Positions 26,069 through 34,613 of a DNA stretch of 64,000 nt are shown here, in pieces. The notes under the pieces were generated by a model. The model was not told the DNA's origin, searched no databases, and saw only the letters and a list, made by a program, of their open reading frames with translations. A program made the translations under genes and the position numbers. Every line of letters begins with the position of its first letter. Position 1 is the first letter of the stretch. Source of the DNA: an uncultured Acetatifactor sp. (GTDB taxonomy: Bacteria; Bacillota; Clostridia; Lachnospirales; Lachnospiraceae); assembly GCA_934436435.1 (NCBI GenBank), contig CAKSAN010000003.1:62001-126000 (forward strand). Direction: 5' to 3'.

Positions 26069-26320
26069 TTGAAAGACTATATTGAAGAACGAGCTATAGG
26101 AATAGCCAACTATATCATCGACCACAACGCCACGGTGCGGCAGACCGCGAAGGCCTTCGGCATCAGCAAGAGCACGGTACATAAGGATGTGACGGAGCGC
26201 CTTGTCCAGGTGAATCCGACACTGGCGAAGCAGGCCAGGAAGGTGCTGGATGTCAATAAATCCGAGCGGCATATCCGTGGCGGACTGGCTACCAGAGAGA
26301 AATATCTGCATCAGCATTAG
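26069..26320 (+). CDS. spoIIID: Stage III sporulation transcriptional regulator SpoIIID
   Basis: 83 residues, the normal size. Opening KDYIEERAIGIANYIIDHNA, the helix-turn-helix VRQTAKAFGISKSTVHKDV, then the basic C-terminal helix KSERHIRGGLATREKY are diagnostic. It switches mother-cell gene expression between sigma-E and sigma-K programmes. The start is TTG at 26069, required by homology (family members begin at this residue) and by GAGGGG upstream. A sigma-E-like promoter lies immediately before. Confidence 0.95.
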   Translation: MKDYIEERAIGIANYIIDHNATVRQTAKAFGISKSTVHKDVTERLVQVNPTLAKQARKVLDVNKSERHIRGGLATREKYLHQH

Positions 26321-26468
26321 ATGTTCGATGAACCAGAACATTCTATACGGGAAAGTGCCTTGAAATGCCGAACGACAACTTATATAATGGATACATAACT
26401 TTGGGGACGGCGCAGCCCGGGCATAAGATACAAAAGATATCAGGGCATACTGAGGAGTGAAAAACCAA

Positions 26469-28238
26469 ATGGCGACAGAGTTTTTGAATGATGCACGGAG
26501 AGAGATCGAAGGACGGACAGAAGACTTTTACAGGGAATTAAAGGCATTTTATCGGGGCAGCAAAGAAGCAGAGAAGAACCTGATGGAGCAGACCACCCAG
26601 CCCTTCTGGCAGAGCCTTCGGCTGAGCAGAAAAAGACTACAGCAGCGGGAACTGACGGTGGCTATGGACATGCAGGAGCCGTCACGGCTGGCAGACTATG
26701 AAGGTCCGAAAAAGGACGGTTATGATTATACTTGCCGTCGTACTCAGGCGGTAAAGATGAGACGTACCTATTACCGCGGGGGGAAAAGGATCGCTTTTAT
26801 GAAAACTCCGGAAATCGCCGCAGCCAGCTTTCTGCAGGCGGATGTGCAGGGGGAGATGGCAGTCTGTCCCAACTGCGGTCATGAGGGAAAGCTGTCCGGC
26901 TATATTGACGGCTGTGATGCCTGCGGGGCAAAATTCCTCGTCAGCGATTTCGAAACAAAGGTATCGGGATTTTCGCTGGAAGAGGATGCACAGCAGAAAA
27001 GCATTTCCAACTTTGTAAAGGCAGGCGTGACGGTAGCAATTACCGCAATCGCTTTTGCGGTGCTGGCCATTTGTGCCGGGGGCATCATGTTTTTGCTGCT
27101 GGCCTTGGGAAGGAATGGATTTCATGCGGTAAAGGCAGCAGCGGCCATGATGCTGGGGGTAGGACTGGCACCGGTATTTTTCCGCTCCCTGTTTTTCATG
27201 GTTATCATATTTCTCGTCATGATGATTGTGATGGAGGTATACAGAAAGCCCAGAATTCAGGAGGAGTCGAAGGTCAAGACTCTGATTCAGGAATTTTCCA
27301 CCGGCAATTTCCTCCAGAATCTGGAGTATCAGCTGCGGATGATCCATCTGGCAGATAAAGCAGAGCAGGTATGCTTTTTTGCAGCCTGCGATCTGGACGA
27401 TGTGGTGGCCCGGTATCAGAAGGTGGTAGACTGTTGTATTTGCCGTGTGCGCTTTCTGGAGGCAGAAGCAGTGGGTGACTCCTACAGAATCAGTGTGGAA
27501 GTAAAGATGAGACTGACGCTGGACACGGGGAAGAAGATCCGGAACCGTTATGAGAAGATCCGGTTGGAACTGGAAGGCAGACGGGATGTGGTGGCACAAC
27601 ATAGCAGGGCTCTTCGGGAATATAAATGTCCGAACTGCGGTGGCAGTGTGGATATTCTGGGCGGTGGAGTCTGTGAATACTGTAATACCACAGTGGACTA
27701 TAGAAATTTCGGCTGGATCATTACTTCTTATACGAATCTGGGGCGTCCTGAGAATCCCTTTGCCAAAATACTGGCGGCGGCCCTGGGCACCTATGGAATC
27801 CTATTGCTGTGTTGTCTGGTGAGCATGGCACATTCCGAGGAGGGAAAAGAGACTCTGGATCTTTGGCGGGATATCCGTATGTCCACGGAATATCTGAAAG
27901 CGGTGCAGAAAGATATTGTCTATCCGGATGCCGTGACAGAGGGCTGCACAGAGACAGACAGTGAAGAGGGAACTTTTGCTGTGAGAAAAGTGTATGCCTG
28001 TGAGGACAGGGAAGCAGTAAAAGAGGCCTACAGAGAGGCATTGCTGGAAAGAGGATTCCTGGCGATGCAGCAGTATCCGGAAGGGTTTTCCGTCTTTAAG
28101 ACAGAAGATCCGTCGGGATACACCGGGGATTCGGAGGAAGGGGTGTTCTTCCTTGTGATCCGTGTGGAAAATGCACCGGAAGGAATTACATTCACCGCGA
28201 CCCTGGTGGATGAGAACTGGGAGCCGGTACAGGAATAA
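26469..28238 (+). CDS. Zinc-ribbon membrane protein, hypothetical
   Basis: About 589 residues. A charged helical N-terminus is followed by a first zinc ribbon (CPNCGHEGKLSGYIDGCDAC, near residue 135), two or three membrane helices (~residues 183-260; AGVTVAITAIAFAVLAICAG and FFRSLFFMVIIFLVMMIVM), a soluble alpha/beta part that may be Tim44-like (FLQNLEYQLRMIHLADKAEQ), a second zinc ribbon (CPNCGGSVDILGGGVCEYC, near residue 379), another membrane helix near residue 430 and an extracytoplasmic tail. No function is known. The ATG at 26469 is chosen because GAGGAG touches the alternative GTG at 26457. Confidence 0.75.
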   Translation: MATEFLNDARREIEGRTEDFYRELKAFYRGSKEAEKNLMEQTTQPFWQSLRLSRKRLQQRELTVAMDMQEPSRLADYEGPKKDGYDYTCRRTQAVKMRRTYYRGGKRIAFMKTPEIAAASFLQADVQGEMAVCPNCGHEGKLSGYIDGCDACGAKFLVSDFETKVSGFSLEEDAQQKSISNFVKAGVTVAITAIAFAVLAICAGGIMFLLLALGRNGFHAVKAAAAMMLGVGLAPVFFRSLFFMVIIFLVMMIVMEVYRKPRIQEESKVKTLIQEFSTGNFLQNLEYQLRMIHLADKAEQVCFFAACDLDDVVARYQKVVDCCICRVRFLEAEAVGDSYRISVEVKMRLTLDTGKKIRNRYEKIRLELEGRRDVVAQHSRALREYKCPNCGGSVDILGGGVCEYCNTTVDYRNFGWIITSYTNLGRPENPFAKILAAALGTYGILLLCCLVSMAHSEEGKETLDLWRDIRMSTEYLKAVQKDIVYPDAVTEGCTETDSEEGTFAVRKVYACEDREAVKEAYREALLERGFLAMQQYPEGFSVFKTEDPSGYTGDSEEGVFFLVIRVENAPEGITFTATLVDENWEPVQE

Positions 28239-28245
28239 ATACGAC

Positions 28246-28278
28246 AAGGGGCCCGGAAGAGAACTTCCGGGCCCTTTT
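28246..28278 (+). terminator. Intrinsic terminator
   Basis: A 14-bp GC-rich stem (AAGGGGCCCGGAAG with CTTCCGGGCCCTT) and 4-base loop end in TTTT. The A-run on the other side lets it also serve the small minus-strand gene at 28304. Confidence 0.9.
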
Positions 28279-28303
28279 AGAGGGAAAGTGTTTGTAGTTA
28301 AAT

Positions 28304-28447
28304 TTATTGGGTAAGAGGAATTCTGTGCACTATTCTGCGATAGATTTTCCATACAACTACAGTAGGAAAACTAATAGCCAGATATGCGGTAGATAAAAGT
28401 CCGGTAACACCGCCTACGATTGCAATGATCATAATTCCGATATTCAT
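28304..28447 (-). CDS. 47-residue single-pass membrane protein
   Basis: A short minus-strand gene starting ATG at 28447 with TGAGGA upstream. Residues 1-33 are hydrophobic (NIGIMIIAIVGGVTGLLSTA then YLAISFPTVVVW) and the tail is basic (KIYRRIVHRIPLTQ), a positive-inside single-span arrangement. A -10-like TATAAT lies at 28515-28510 on this strand. No family is recognised, but start, ribosome site, composition and downstream terminator support a real gene. Confidence 0.6.
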   Translation of the reverse strand: MNIGIMIIAIVGGVTGLLSTAYLAISFPTVVVWKIYRRIVHRIPLTQ

Positions 28448-28543
28448 AATGGATTCCTCAACTTTCTGTCATTCTGTGAAGTACGGTAACTTAAAACCTT
28501 ACATGCCACATTATAGTAAATGGAACATCCCAGGTGAATAGTT

Positions 28544-28615
28544 TTGCACGACCCTTAACATTATTTTGTCGAGTTATTTACAGAATCTTTGCGGAATATT
28601 TACGGAATCTTAACG
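28544..28615 (+). promoter_or_regulatory. Seven phased TT-hexamers resembling a PhoP/PhoB box
   Basis: Hexamers start exactly every 11 bases: 28544 TTGCAC, 28555 TTAACA, 28566 TTGTCG, 28577 TTTACA, 28588 TTTGCG, 28599 TTTACG, 28610 TTAACG, each separated by 5 bases. B. subtilis PhoP binds TTHAYA-like hexamers with the same 5-base spacing. The array lies between the divergent 47-residue gene and the UDP-sugar pyrophosphorylase gene, 27 bases before the latter's -35. Confidence 0.6.
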
Positions 28616-28641
28616 GGCGGTACCGATCCCGGGAGTAAGGT

Positions 28642-28670
28642 TTGCATTCGCAGGAAATATCAAGTATAAT
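28642..28670 (+). promoter_or_regulatory. Promoter of the UDP-sugar pyrophosphorylase gene
   Basis: TTGCAT (28642-28647) and a perfect TATAAT (28665-28670) are 17 bases apart. Transcription would start near 28677, about 50 bases before the ATG. Confidence 0.75.
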
Positions 28671-28728
28671 AGAGAAAATTGACTGTTGCTTCGGGAATGG
28701 TCGGAGAAAATAAAACGGAGGTAGGAAT

Positions 28729-29961
28729 ATGAGTATGACGCTGGAACAGGCTAAGGAGAAGCTTGCAAAGTATGGTCAGGAACATGTTCTGAAGTATTAC
28801 GGGGAACTTACCGAAGAAGAGAAGCAAGGGATTCTGGATCAGATCGAAGCCACGGATATGAGCATCCTGGAGGCTTGTAAGCACAAGGAAGATCTGGCGA
28901 AAAAAGGAGTGATCACGCCGTTAGCTGCCATGCAGCTGGATGAGATCGAGGCAAACAGAGAGTACTTTACCGCAACCGGCATCGAAGCGATCCGCCAGGG
29001 TAAGGTAGCAGCAGTCCTTCTGGCCGGAGGCATGGGCACAAGGCTGGGCTCCGACAATCCCAAGGGAATGTACAATGTGGGACTGACCCATGAACTATAT
29101 ATTTTCGAATGTCTGGTGAATAACCTGATGGAAGTCGTGCATCAGGCAGACAGCTGGATCCATCTGTTCGTGATGACCAGTGACAAGAATAATGATGCCA
29201 CCATCGCATTTTTAGAGGAGCATGATTACTTCGGATACAAGGCGGAGTATGTGCATTTCTTCAAACAGGAGATGGCGGCGGCCACCGATTACGAAGGCAA
29301 GATCTATCTGGAGGAAAAGGGCAAGCTGTCCACTTCTCCCAATGGCAACGGCGGCTGGTTCATTTCCATGAAAAATAACGGTATGCTGGATATCGTTCAT
29401 AAAGAAGGCATTGAATGGCTGAATGTATTTGCAGTAGACAATGTATTGCAGCGGATCGCAGATCCCTGCTTTATCGGCGCTACGATTCAGAGAAACTGCG
29501 TGGTAGGTTCCAAGGTGGTCCGCAAGAATGCGCCGGATGAGAAGGTGGGCGTTATGTGTCTGGAAGACGGCAGACCTTCCATCGTGGAATATTATGAGCT
29601 GACCGATGAGCTGATGAACGCGAAGGACGAAAAGGGCGAACCCGCCTATAATTATGGGGTGATTCTGAATTATCTCTTCAAGGTACAGGATCTGGAAAAG
29701 ATCATGGAAGAGAAAATGCCTCTGCATATTGTAGAGAAGAAGATTCCTTATCTGGATGAAAACGGGGAACCGGTGAAGCCGGAGTCTCCCAACGGCTATA
29801 AGTTCGAGAGTCTGGTACTGGATATGATCCACCAGATGGACAGCTGCCTGCCCTTTGAGGTGGTCAGAAGAAAAGAATTTGCACCAATCAAAAATAAGAC
29901 CGGTGTGGACTCTGTGGAGAGTGCCAGAGAACTGCTTACCGAAAACGGAGTGGTGCTGTAA
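28729..29961 (+). CDS. UDPGP-family UDP-sugar pyrophosphorylase (eukaryote-like)
   Basis: 410 residues of the UDPGP/UAP1 family, which makes UDP-glucose or UDP-N-acetylhexosamine from UTP and sugar-1-phosphate. The nucleotide loop AAVLLAGGMGTRLGSDNPKG is near residue 93; the uridine/sugar site blocks SPNGNGG near residue 204 and NVFAVDNVLQRIADP near residue 228 follow, then VEKKIPYLDENG. The N-terminal ~80 residues are helical as in UAP1. galE comes next, so the pair would supply UDP-sugars for envelope glycans. GGAGGTAGGAAT is the ribosome site. Confidence 0.88.
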   Translation: MSMTLEQAKEKLAKYGQEHVLKYYGELTEEEKQGILDQIEATDMSILEACKHKEDLAKKGVITPLAAMQLDEIEANREYFTATGIEAIRQGKVAAVLLAGGMGTRLGSDNPKGMYNVGLTHELYIFECLVNNLMEVVHQADSWIHLFVMTSDKNNDATIAFLEEHDYFGYKAEYVHFFKQEMAAATDYEGKIYLEEKGKLSTSPNGNGGWFISMKNNGMLDIVHKEGIEWLNVFAVDNVLQRIADPCFIGATIQRNCVVGSKVVRKNAPDEKVGVMCLEDGRPSIVEYYELTDELMNAKDEKGEPAYNYGVILNYLFKVQDLEKIMEEKMPLHIVEKKIPYLDENGEPVKPESPNGYKFESLVLDMIHQMDSCLPFEVVRRKEFAPIKNKTGVDSVESARELLTENGVVL

Positions 29962-30010
29962 ACATTTCGACAGGTTTTCACAACATAAGGTTATTGAGGA
30001 TACTGAAAAA

Positions 30011-30032
30011 TTACAGTAATCTGTTACTGTAA
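30011..30032. promoter_or_regulatory. Palindrome in the galE upstream region
   Basis: TTACAGTAA (30011-30019) and TTACTGTAA (30024-30032) form a perfect 9-bp inverted repeat around 4 bases, about 110 bases before galE. Operator or small hairpin; the factor is unknown. Confidence 0.35.
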
Positions 30033-30138
30033 GAAACGAAGAAATAATCTCATCCGGCTAGGACAGATGAGGGAGTGTATGGAGCCGTTACAGTGAACAA
30101 ATGGTATTGTTTTACATACGGCGGATAGGAGAGTGTGT

Positions 30139-31155
30139 ATGAGAATTTTGGTAACAGGTGGTGCCGGATTCATCGGCAGTCATACCGTAGTGGAATTACA
30201 GCAGGCAGGCTATGATGTAGTCGTATTGGATAATCTCTGCAACGCCAGTGAGAAAGTGATTCCCAGAGTAGAAGCTATCACCGGTAAGAAGGTTCCTTTC
30301 TATAAGGCAGACATTCTGGACCGCGAAGCTCTGGAAGAGATTTTCAGCAAGGAGCAGATCGACGCAGTCATTCATTTCGCAGGACTGAAGGCAGTCGGCG
30401 AGTCCGTACAGAAGCCCTGGGAATATTACGAGAATAACATTGCCGGTACCCTGACTCTGGTAGATGTTATGAGAAAACATGGTGTCAAGAGCATCATCTT
30501 CTCCTCCAGCGCTACCGTATACGGCAACCCCGCATTTGTTCCCATTACAGAGGAATGCCCCAAGGGACAGTGCACCAACCCTTACGGCTGGACGAAATCC
30601 ATGCTGGAGCAGATCCTGACGGACATCCAGAAGGCAGATCCCGAATGGAATGTGATCCTGCTTCGTTACTTCAACCCTATCGGAGCACACAAGAGCGGCA
30701 CCATTGGCGAGAACCCCAACGGTATCCCCAACAACCTGATGCCTTACATCACACAGGTAGCAGTCGGCAAGCTGAAAGAGCTGGGTGTCTTTGGTGATGA
30801 TTATGATACTCCCGACGGAACCGGTGTACGTGACTATATCCATGTAGTAGATCTGGCCAAGGGCCATGTGAAGGCTCTGAAGAAGATCGAGGAGAATGCA
30901 GGACTGAAGATCTACAATCTGGGAACCGGCGTAGGCTACAGCGTTCTGGATATTGTGAAGAACTTCGAAGCAGCCACCGGCGTAAAGATCCCCTATGTGA
31001 TCAAGCCCCGCCGTGCAGGCGACATCGCCACCTGTTACTCCGATGCTTCTCTTGCAGAGAAGGAGCTGGGCTGGAAGGCCGAGAACGGTATCAAGGAAAT
31101 GTGTGAGGATTCCTGGAGATGGCAGAAGAACAATCCGAACGGATATGAAGAGTAA
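30139..31155 (+). CDS. galE: UDP-glucose 4-epimerase
   Basis: A 338-residue extended SDR enzyme interconverting UDP-glucose and UDP-galactose. NAD site [17 protein letters not shown] at the N-terminus; catalytic Ser in [11 protein letters not shown]; catalytic Tyr-x3-Lys in [12 protein letters not shown]; then [10 protein letters not shown] and [12 protein letters not shown]. The ATG at 30139 is used because TAGGAGAG precedes it at proper distance; the GTG at 30133 is too close. Confidence 0.95.
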   Translation: MRILVTGGAGFIGSHTVVELQQAGYDVVVLDNLCNASEKVIPRVEAITGKKVPFYKADILDREALEEIFSKEQIDAVIHFAGLKAVGESVQKPWEYYENNIAGTLTLVDVMRKHGVKSIIFSSSATVYGNPAFVPITEECPKGQCTNPYGWTKSMLEQILTDIQKADPEWNVILLRYFNPIGAHKSGTIGENPNGIPNNLMPYITQVAVGKLKELGVFGDDYDTPDGTGVRDYIHVVDLAKGHVKALKKIEENAGLKIYNLGTGVGYSVLDIVKNFEAATGVKIPYVIKPRRAGDIATCYSDASLAEKELGWKAENGIKEMCEDSWRWQKNNPNGYEE

Positions 31156-31185
31156 ATAAATTTTTATTGGTGTAAATAGCACAAA

Positions 31186-31234
31186 AAAATTCCGTACAAA
31201 AACTTTCTAAATAAAGAATTTTTGTACGGAATTT
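31186..31234. terminator. Bidirectional terminator, copy 1 of a repeated hairpin
   Basis: AATTCCGTACAAAAA and TTTTTGTACGGAATT pair perfectly around ~16 bases. It lies between convergent galE and glycerate kinase. The same stem sequence recurs at 49943-49990. Confidence 0.85.
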
Positions 31235-32377
31235 TCATTTGGAAAATGTTTGAATGGCACGGAAGACCTGTTCCACGGTATCTGCCATATTTTCCATGGC
31301 ATGCTCTGGATTCATGGCTTCTTTCAGAGACACCACATTTCGAAGGATTGGGAAAAAAGCATCGATTCCTTCTGCGTTGCAGGCCGTGGCATCCCGGGTG
31401 ACACAGCCGGAAAAGGCAAGCACAGGCTTCCCGCATTCTTTGGCCATTCCGGCGACACCCATGGGAGCCTTGCCCATGACAGTCTGTCCGTCGAGACGTC
31501 CTTCCCCGGTGATCACCAGATCCGCATCCTGTATATACTGACGTAATCCGGTCTCCTCCAATACGATTTGCACCCCGGGCTCCAATGTGGCATTACAGAA
31601 GGTCAGAAAGGCAAAGCCCATGCCCCCGGCGGCCCCGGCACCGGGATATTTCGCATCGGCAGGAGGAAACTGCTCTCCGGCCAGCGCGGCATAGCGTGAC
31701 AACCATGCATCCATGAGAGGAACCGTCTCCGGCGAAGCACCTTTTTGCGGTCCGTAGACGGCAGAACAGCCCTGGTCGCCACAGAGAGGATTGGAGACAT
31801 CACAGGCCACACGGAAGGTACATTCCTTCAGCTCGGGAAGCACATGATCTGTGGTAATGGATGCCAGATCTTCCAGACCTTTTGCACCGAAGCGGATCTG
31901 GCTGCCGCATTGATCGAGAAAACCAAAACCAAGCGCCTGCAGCATCCCGACACCGCCGTCATTGGTGGCACTGCCGCCGATTCCGACAATAAAGTGTCGG
32001 CAGCCGTGCTGAATCGCGTCTTTGATGACTTCACCCACTCCGTAAGTCGTGGTGTTCAGGGGATTTTTCTCTTCTCCGCAGACCAGAGTAATACCGGCGG
32101 CACCGGACATTTCGATGATCGCGGTATGGGTTTCATCGATAATGCCGTAAGGACAGGTGACGGGGCGGCCGGCGGGACCGGTGACCTGTACCTGTGTCAT
32201 GCGACCGTCACAACCGTTTACCAGAGCGTCTACGGTGCCCTCCCCGCCGTCCGCCAGAGGACGAACTGTGATATGAGCATCTTTATAAACACGTTTGATC
32301 CCCCTGGCGGCGCTTAAGCCCGCCTGCATGGAGGTCATACTTCCTTTGAAAGAATCGATGGCTATTACTACGTTCAT
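31235..32377 (-). CDS. Glycerate kinase, GlxK/GarK family
   Basis: 380 residues. The family signatures are AIDSFKGSMTSMQAGLSAARG at the N-terminus, ADGGEGTVDALV near residue 43, GIGGSATNDGGVGMLQALG near residue 130, and ITGEGRLDGQTVMGKAPMGV near residue 290. It phosphorylates glycerate, feeding it into glycolysis or serine metabolism. It is a stand-alone minus-strand gene with a palindrome near its transcription start. The start follows CAGGAGAAAAATT. Confidence 0.92.
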   Translation of the reverse strand: MNVVIAIDSFKGSMTSMQAGLSAARGIKRVYKDAHITVRPLADGGEGTVDALVNGCDGRMTQVQVTGPAGRPVTCPYGIIDETHTAIIEMSGAAGITLVCGEEKNPLNTTTYGVGEVIKDAIQHGCRHFIVGIGGSATNDGGVGMLQALGFGFLDQCGSQIRFGAKGLEDLASITTDHVLPELKECTFRVACDVSNPLCGDQGCSAVYGPQKGASPETVPLMDAWLSRYAALAGEQFPPADAKYPGAGAAGGMGFAFLTFCNATLEPGVQIVLEETGLRQYIQDADLVITGEGRLDGQTVMGKAPMGVAGMAKECGKPVLAFSGCVTRDATACNAEGIDAFFPILRNVVSLKEAMNPEHAMENMADTVEQVFRAIQTFSK

Positions 32378-32427
32378 AATTTTTCTCCTGTTGATAGGTC
32401 AATTGTCCTTGAAGGAATACCTGAGTG

Positions 32428-32441
32428 GTTCCCGCGGGAAC
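32428..32441. promoter_or_regulatory. Operator-like palindrome at the glycerate kinase promoter
   Basis: GTTCCCGCGGGAAC is a perfect 14-bp palindrome. On the minus strand a TATAAT -10 lies at 32456-32451, so the palindrome falls just after the expected start of transcription, a classic repressor position. Confidence 0.5.
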
Positions 32442-32644
32442 TTTATGATGCTATTATAGCAATACGGTTCCAAAAGATAAAGCTTACTCATAACAAACAT
32501 ATATGAAACAAAGGAGTCATATTTGTTACAAATAGCAGAAATGGTGAAACTGCAAGGTGTTGTCGGAGAAACGCTATTATGTTATACTTTTTGGTAATTA
32601 AGTAATAGATACTATAAATATTATATGTTGAGGGAGAAGAAAAG
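32442..32644. other. Divergent intergenic region
   Basis: AT-rich spacer between glycerate kinase (-) and the large membrane protein (+). It holds the -10 of the former and, near 32580, a TATACT-like -10 for the latter. No ORF is supported. Confidence 0.4.
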
Positions 32645-34528
32645 TTGAATCACACAAAAGAGAATGCAAACCTTGGACAAATATGTAAGACGGGGGTGCT
32701 TTTGTTTTTAAAGTATTTGGGGATTCTTATAGCAGCGGGAGTTGTGGGAATCCTTCTGCTGACCCTGGTGTATTGTATACCGGTGAATCAGGAATCAAAG
32801 GAATCCTCTCTGAAGTACAGTGCACAGATGGGATGGGGACCGCTGGTAAGCAACCGCTATACACAGTATATTTCCTTTTTCAGCACCTATGAGGTCGGAG
32901 CCATGGATGATGCCACGGATCTGATCATTCTGAACAACTGTTACAATGAAGGAGAGGAATCTGCCATCGTACGTGCGGCGGATATGAATGATTACGGCAG
33001 ATACTGGCACGGTTATGTAGCAATTTTACGTCCGATTTTCTATTTTATGGATTACTGGGATTATCTGTTGGTGAACAGTTTTGCGCAATTGTTTCTTATG
33101 GGATGTGTGGGGTACGCTGTTTTCAAAGTAACAGGGAAGAAAAGCTATCTGTTGGCATTTTTCTGCTCCTGCTTATTTTTGACCCCTGTGGCAACGGCGA
33201 TGTCATTACAGAATTCACCGGTTTTTTATATAGCAATGCTGGGCAGCCTGCTGTGCCTTTGGAAGGCGGACTGGCTTCTTGGGAAGAATCGCAGGTACTA
33301 TCTGTTTTTGCTGCTGGGAATTCTGACCTGCTATTTTGATTTTCTGACATACCCACTGCTTAGTTTTGCATTTCCATTCTGCTGGCTGCTGGTGGCGGCA
33401 GGGGATAAAATGGATCTGGGTTCCCGGATCAGACTGCTGTTCGGTGGAGGTGTTTCCTTTATTTTCGGCTGGGGTGGCTTCTTTGGCGTAAAATGGATCG
33501 TCCAGACAATTATCTGTGGACCGGCGATTATAGAAAACGGTCTCATGGCAGTGCTTGGGCACCTTTTCAGTGAGATGCCGGCCCAATACCGGATATTGCA
33601 TCAGTGCTACAACAGAATAGATACGGTCTATAATAATTTCCGCTATTATCTGTTCCCGATATTTGCATTGACTGTGCTTTTGTGGATCGGTGTTCTTTTT
33701 TACAAATTCCTGCGGGGACAGATAAAATTTAAGGCGGAGCAGATAATCTTTGCAGCAGTCACATTGACAGCACCTGCCTGGTATCTTATTTTAAATTCGC
33801 ATACAACATATCATCACATTTTTACCCATAAGATCTATGTGGCGTCATTACTTGGATTTATGCTGTTTGTCTGCGGATGCATGGGTGAAAAAAATCATAA
33901 CCGTACACAAGTCAGGGTATATTTCAAAAGAGCCGCCGTACTTATGGCCTGCCTTGTCATCGGTCTTGGAGCCTCAAGACTTGCCATGGAAGATAAAACC
34001 ACCATTAACGGAGCGGAAAATACGGAGATGCATCTCGCAGAGGGAGATGTGCTGGAGTTTGAATTTACCCCGGCAGCGAATAATATTAAGGCGTTCAGCT
34101 TCTGTATCAGGACCAACGATTCCACGGATGGTGAATTGCTGATTGATCTGTATGATGGAGAGACATTGTGTGAGGAGACGGAGATCCCGCTGAACATCTA
34201 TGGGGATACCGTGTTCGAACTACAGCTTACCGACTGGAGACTGACTGCGGGAACGCAGTACAGAATGAAAGTGGCGGTAAGAGACAATAGTGACGGAGCT
34301 ACGATTCTGGTGACACCGGAGGGAGTTAAGCCACAGCCGGAATATGGCAGAGCTTTTCTGAACGGGGAACAACTGCCTGAGATTGCACCGCTTTCCGGAA
34401 TCACATACCACGGACATTTTCAGTCGATTCCGGCTAAATTATATTTAGCGGTCTGCTTTGCGGCATTTCTGCTGATGTGGATAATAACAATACAGACTTT
34501 TTGGAAAAACAAAGACCATTGCATCTGA
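32645..34528 (+). CDS. Large polytopic membrane protein, GT-C-like, hypothetical
   Basis: 627 residues. About ten hydrophobic segments lie between residues 18 and ~430, with a first long outside loop (residues ~45-140) as in GT-C glycosyltransferases and Wzy-like proteins. Residues ~455-595 form a soluble beta-rich domain (GDVLEFEFTPAANNIKAFSF), and one more helix ends the protein. No catalytic motif could be fixed. The UDP-sugar genes upstream suggest, weakly, a role in surface glycan. The start is TTG at 32645 after GAGGGAGAAGAAAAG. Base use is somewhat AT-rich. Confidence 0.7.
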   Translation: MNHTKENANLGQICKTGVLLFLKYLGILIAAGVVGILLLTLVYCIPVNQESKESSLKYSAQMGWGPLVSNRYTQYISFFSTYEVGAMDDATDLIILNNCYNEGEESAIVRAADMNDYGRYWHGYVAILRPIFYFMDYWDYLLVNSFAQLFLMGCVGYAVFKVTGKKSYLLAFFCSCLFLTPVATAMSLQNSPVFYIAMLGSLLCLWKADWLLGKNRRYYLFLLLGILTCYFDFLTYPLLSFAFPFCWLLVAAGDKMDLGSRIRLLFGGGVSFIFGWGGFFGVKWIVQTIICGPAIIENGLMAVLGHLFSEMPAQYRILHQCYNRIDTVYNNFRYYLFPIFALTVLLWIGVLFYKFLRGQIKFKAEQIIFAAVTLTAPAWYLILNSHTTYHHIFTHKIYVASLLGFMLFVCGCMGEKNHNRTQVRVYFKRAAVLMACLVIGLGASRLAMEDKTTINGAENTEMHLAEGDVLEFEFTPAANNIKAFSFCIRTNDSTDGELLIDLYDGETLCEETEIPLNIYGDTVFELQLTDWRLTAGTQYRMKVAVRDNSDGATILVTPEGVKPQPEYGRAFLNGEQLPEIAPLSGITYHGHFQSIPAKLYLAVCFAAFLLMWIITIQTFWKNKDHCI

Positions 34529-34613
34529 AGAAACAATCCAGTATAATGAAAGAAGTGCACATTAGGTGCACACTATGTATATGCATAAGAAGTGGAATAA
34601 CAGGAGGACGAGC

